Assembly: GCA_963576565.1 (NCBI GenBank)
Contig: OY755039.1
Location: 139,933,369 to 139,997,368 of the forward strand
Origin: Aspidapion aeneum
Lineage: Eukaryota; Arthropoda; Insecta; Coleoptera; Brentidae
Reading direction: 5' to 3'
Length of the DNA: 64,000 nucleotides
The notes under the pieces are model-generated. The model saw nothing but the letters and a program-made list of their open reading frames with translations, was not told the DNA's origin and searched no databases. Made by a program: the position numbers and the translations under genes. Positions 63,951 to 64,000 of this stretch are shown here, one piece after another (within the stretch, counting starts at the first letter, position 1; every line of letters begins with the position of its first letter).

Positions 63951-64000
63951 AATTCGTGACAAACCGACAAAAGTACGAAAATATTTTTTTGAGTCTATAT

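Noticed and set aside
1..64000. CRISPR arrays, operons, bacterial-type promoters or terminators
   Set aside because: The regular repeats here are satellites or microsatellites without unique spacers of constant length, and all context is eukaryotic.

Overview
The window is AT-rich, gene-poor eukaryotic DNA, and almost everything recognisable in it is transposable-element debris. I see no convincing host gene exon, ribosomal RNA or functional tRNA. The mix of elements (RTE-, Jockey- and CR1/Daphne-type LINEs, Penelope-like elements with a GIY-YIG endonuclease, hAT, P-like/THAP and pogo-like DNA transposons, Helentron-like non-autonomous elements, and many foldback elements ending in ACAGGGTG or CAGYGGCGTA) fits an arthropod, most likely an insect. 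The RTE-type LINE resembles elements I associate with beetles. That assignment is inference from element families, not proof.

Layout. 0-10 kb: a 3' Jockey fragment leading into a 142-bp tandem repeat, two short TIR elements, a 1.2-kb palindrome, a tRNA-derived SINE, a 5'-truncated LINE reverse transcriptase, and a tandem array split by a second LINE 3' end. 10-20 kb: a long Penelope-like ORF, an 0.8-kb TA-flanked foldback element, an RTE LINE fragment, and a 151-bp palindromic insert with a 15-bp target duplication. 20-30 kb: a foldback repeat, a second, broken Penelope-like copy, a pogo-like transposon holding two further insertions, and a 2.06-kb hAT-like element holding a solo LTR. 30-40 kb: a 14-unit, 168-bp satellite array, a rearranged second copy of the hAT-like element, and a foldback element (family E) interrupted by a Helentron-like element, a LINE piece and a second palindromic insert. 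40-50 kb: a hAT-like region with 170-bp inverted ends containing another Helentron-like element with four perfect palindromes at 153-bp spacing, a P-like element with a THAP exon, and a 1.4-kb palindrome built from a satellite. 50-64 kb: another family E copy, hAT copies with transposase remnants, and RTE LINE and SINE pieces.

Many boundaries are exact. Nine insertions carry perfect or near-perfect target duplications of 7-15 bp, and several repeats occur two or three times, so filled and empty sites can be compared inside the window. The order of insertion can therefore be read directly at several loci. Most coding sequences are truncated, frameshifted or carry stops. The longest intact reading frames are the Penelope-like ORF (480 aa), the CR1/Daphne-like reverse transcriptase (400 aa, catalytic-site change) and the Jockey reverse transcriptase (373 aa, single nonsense change).
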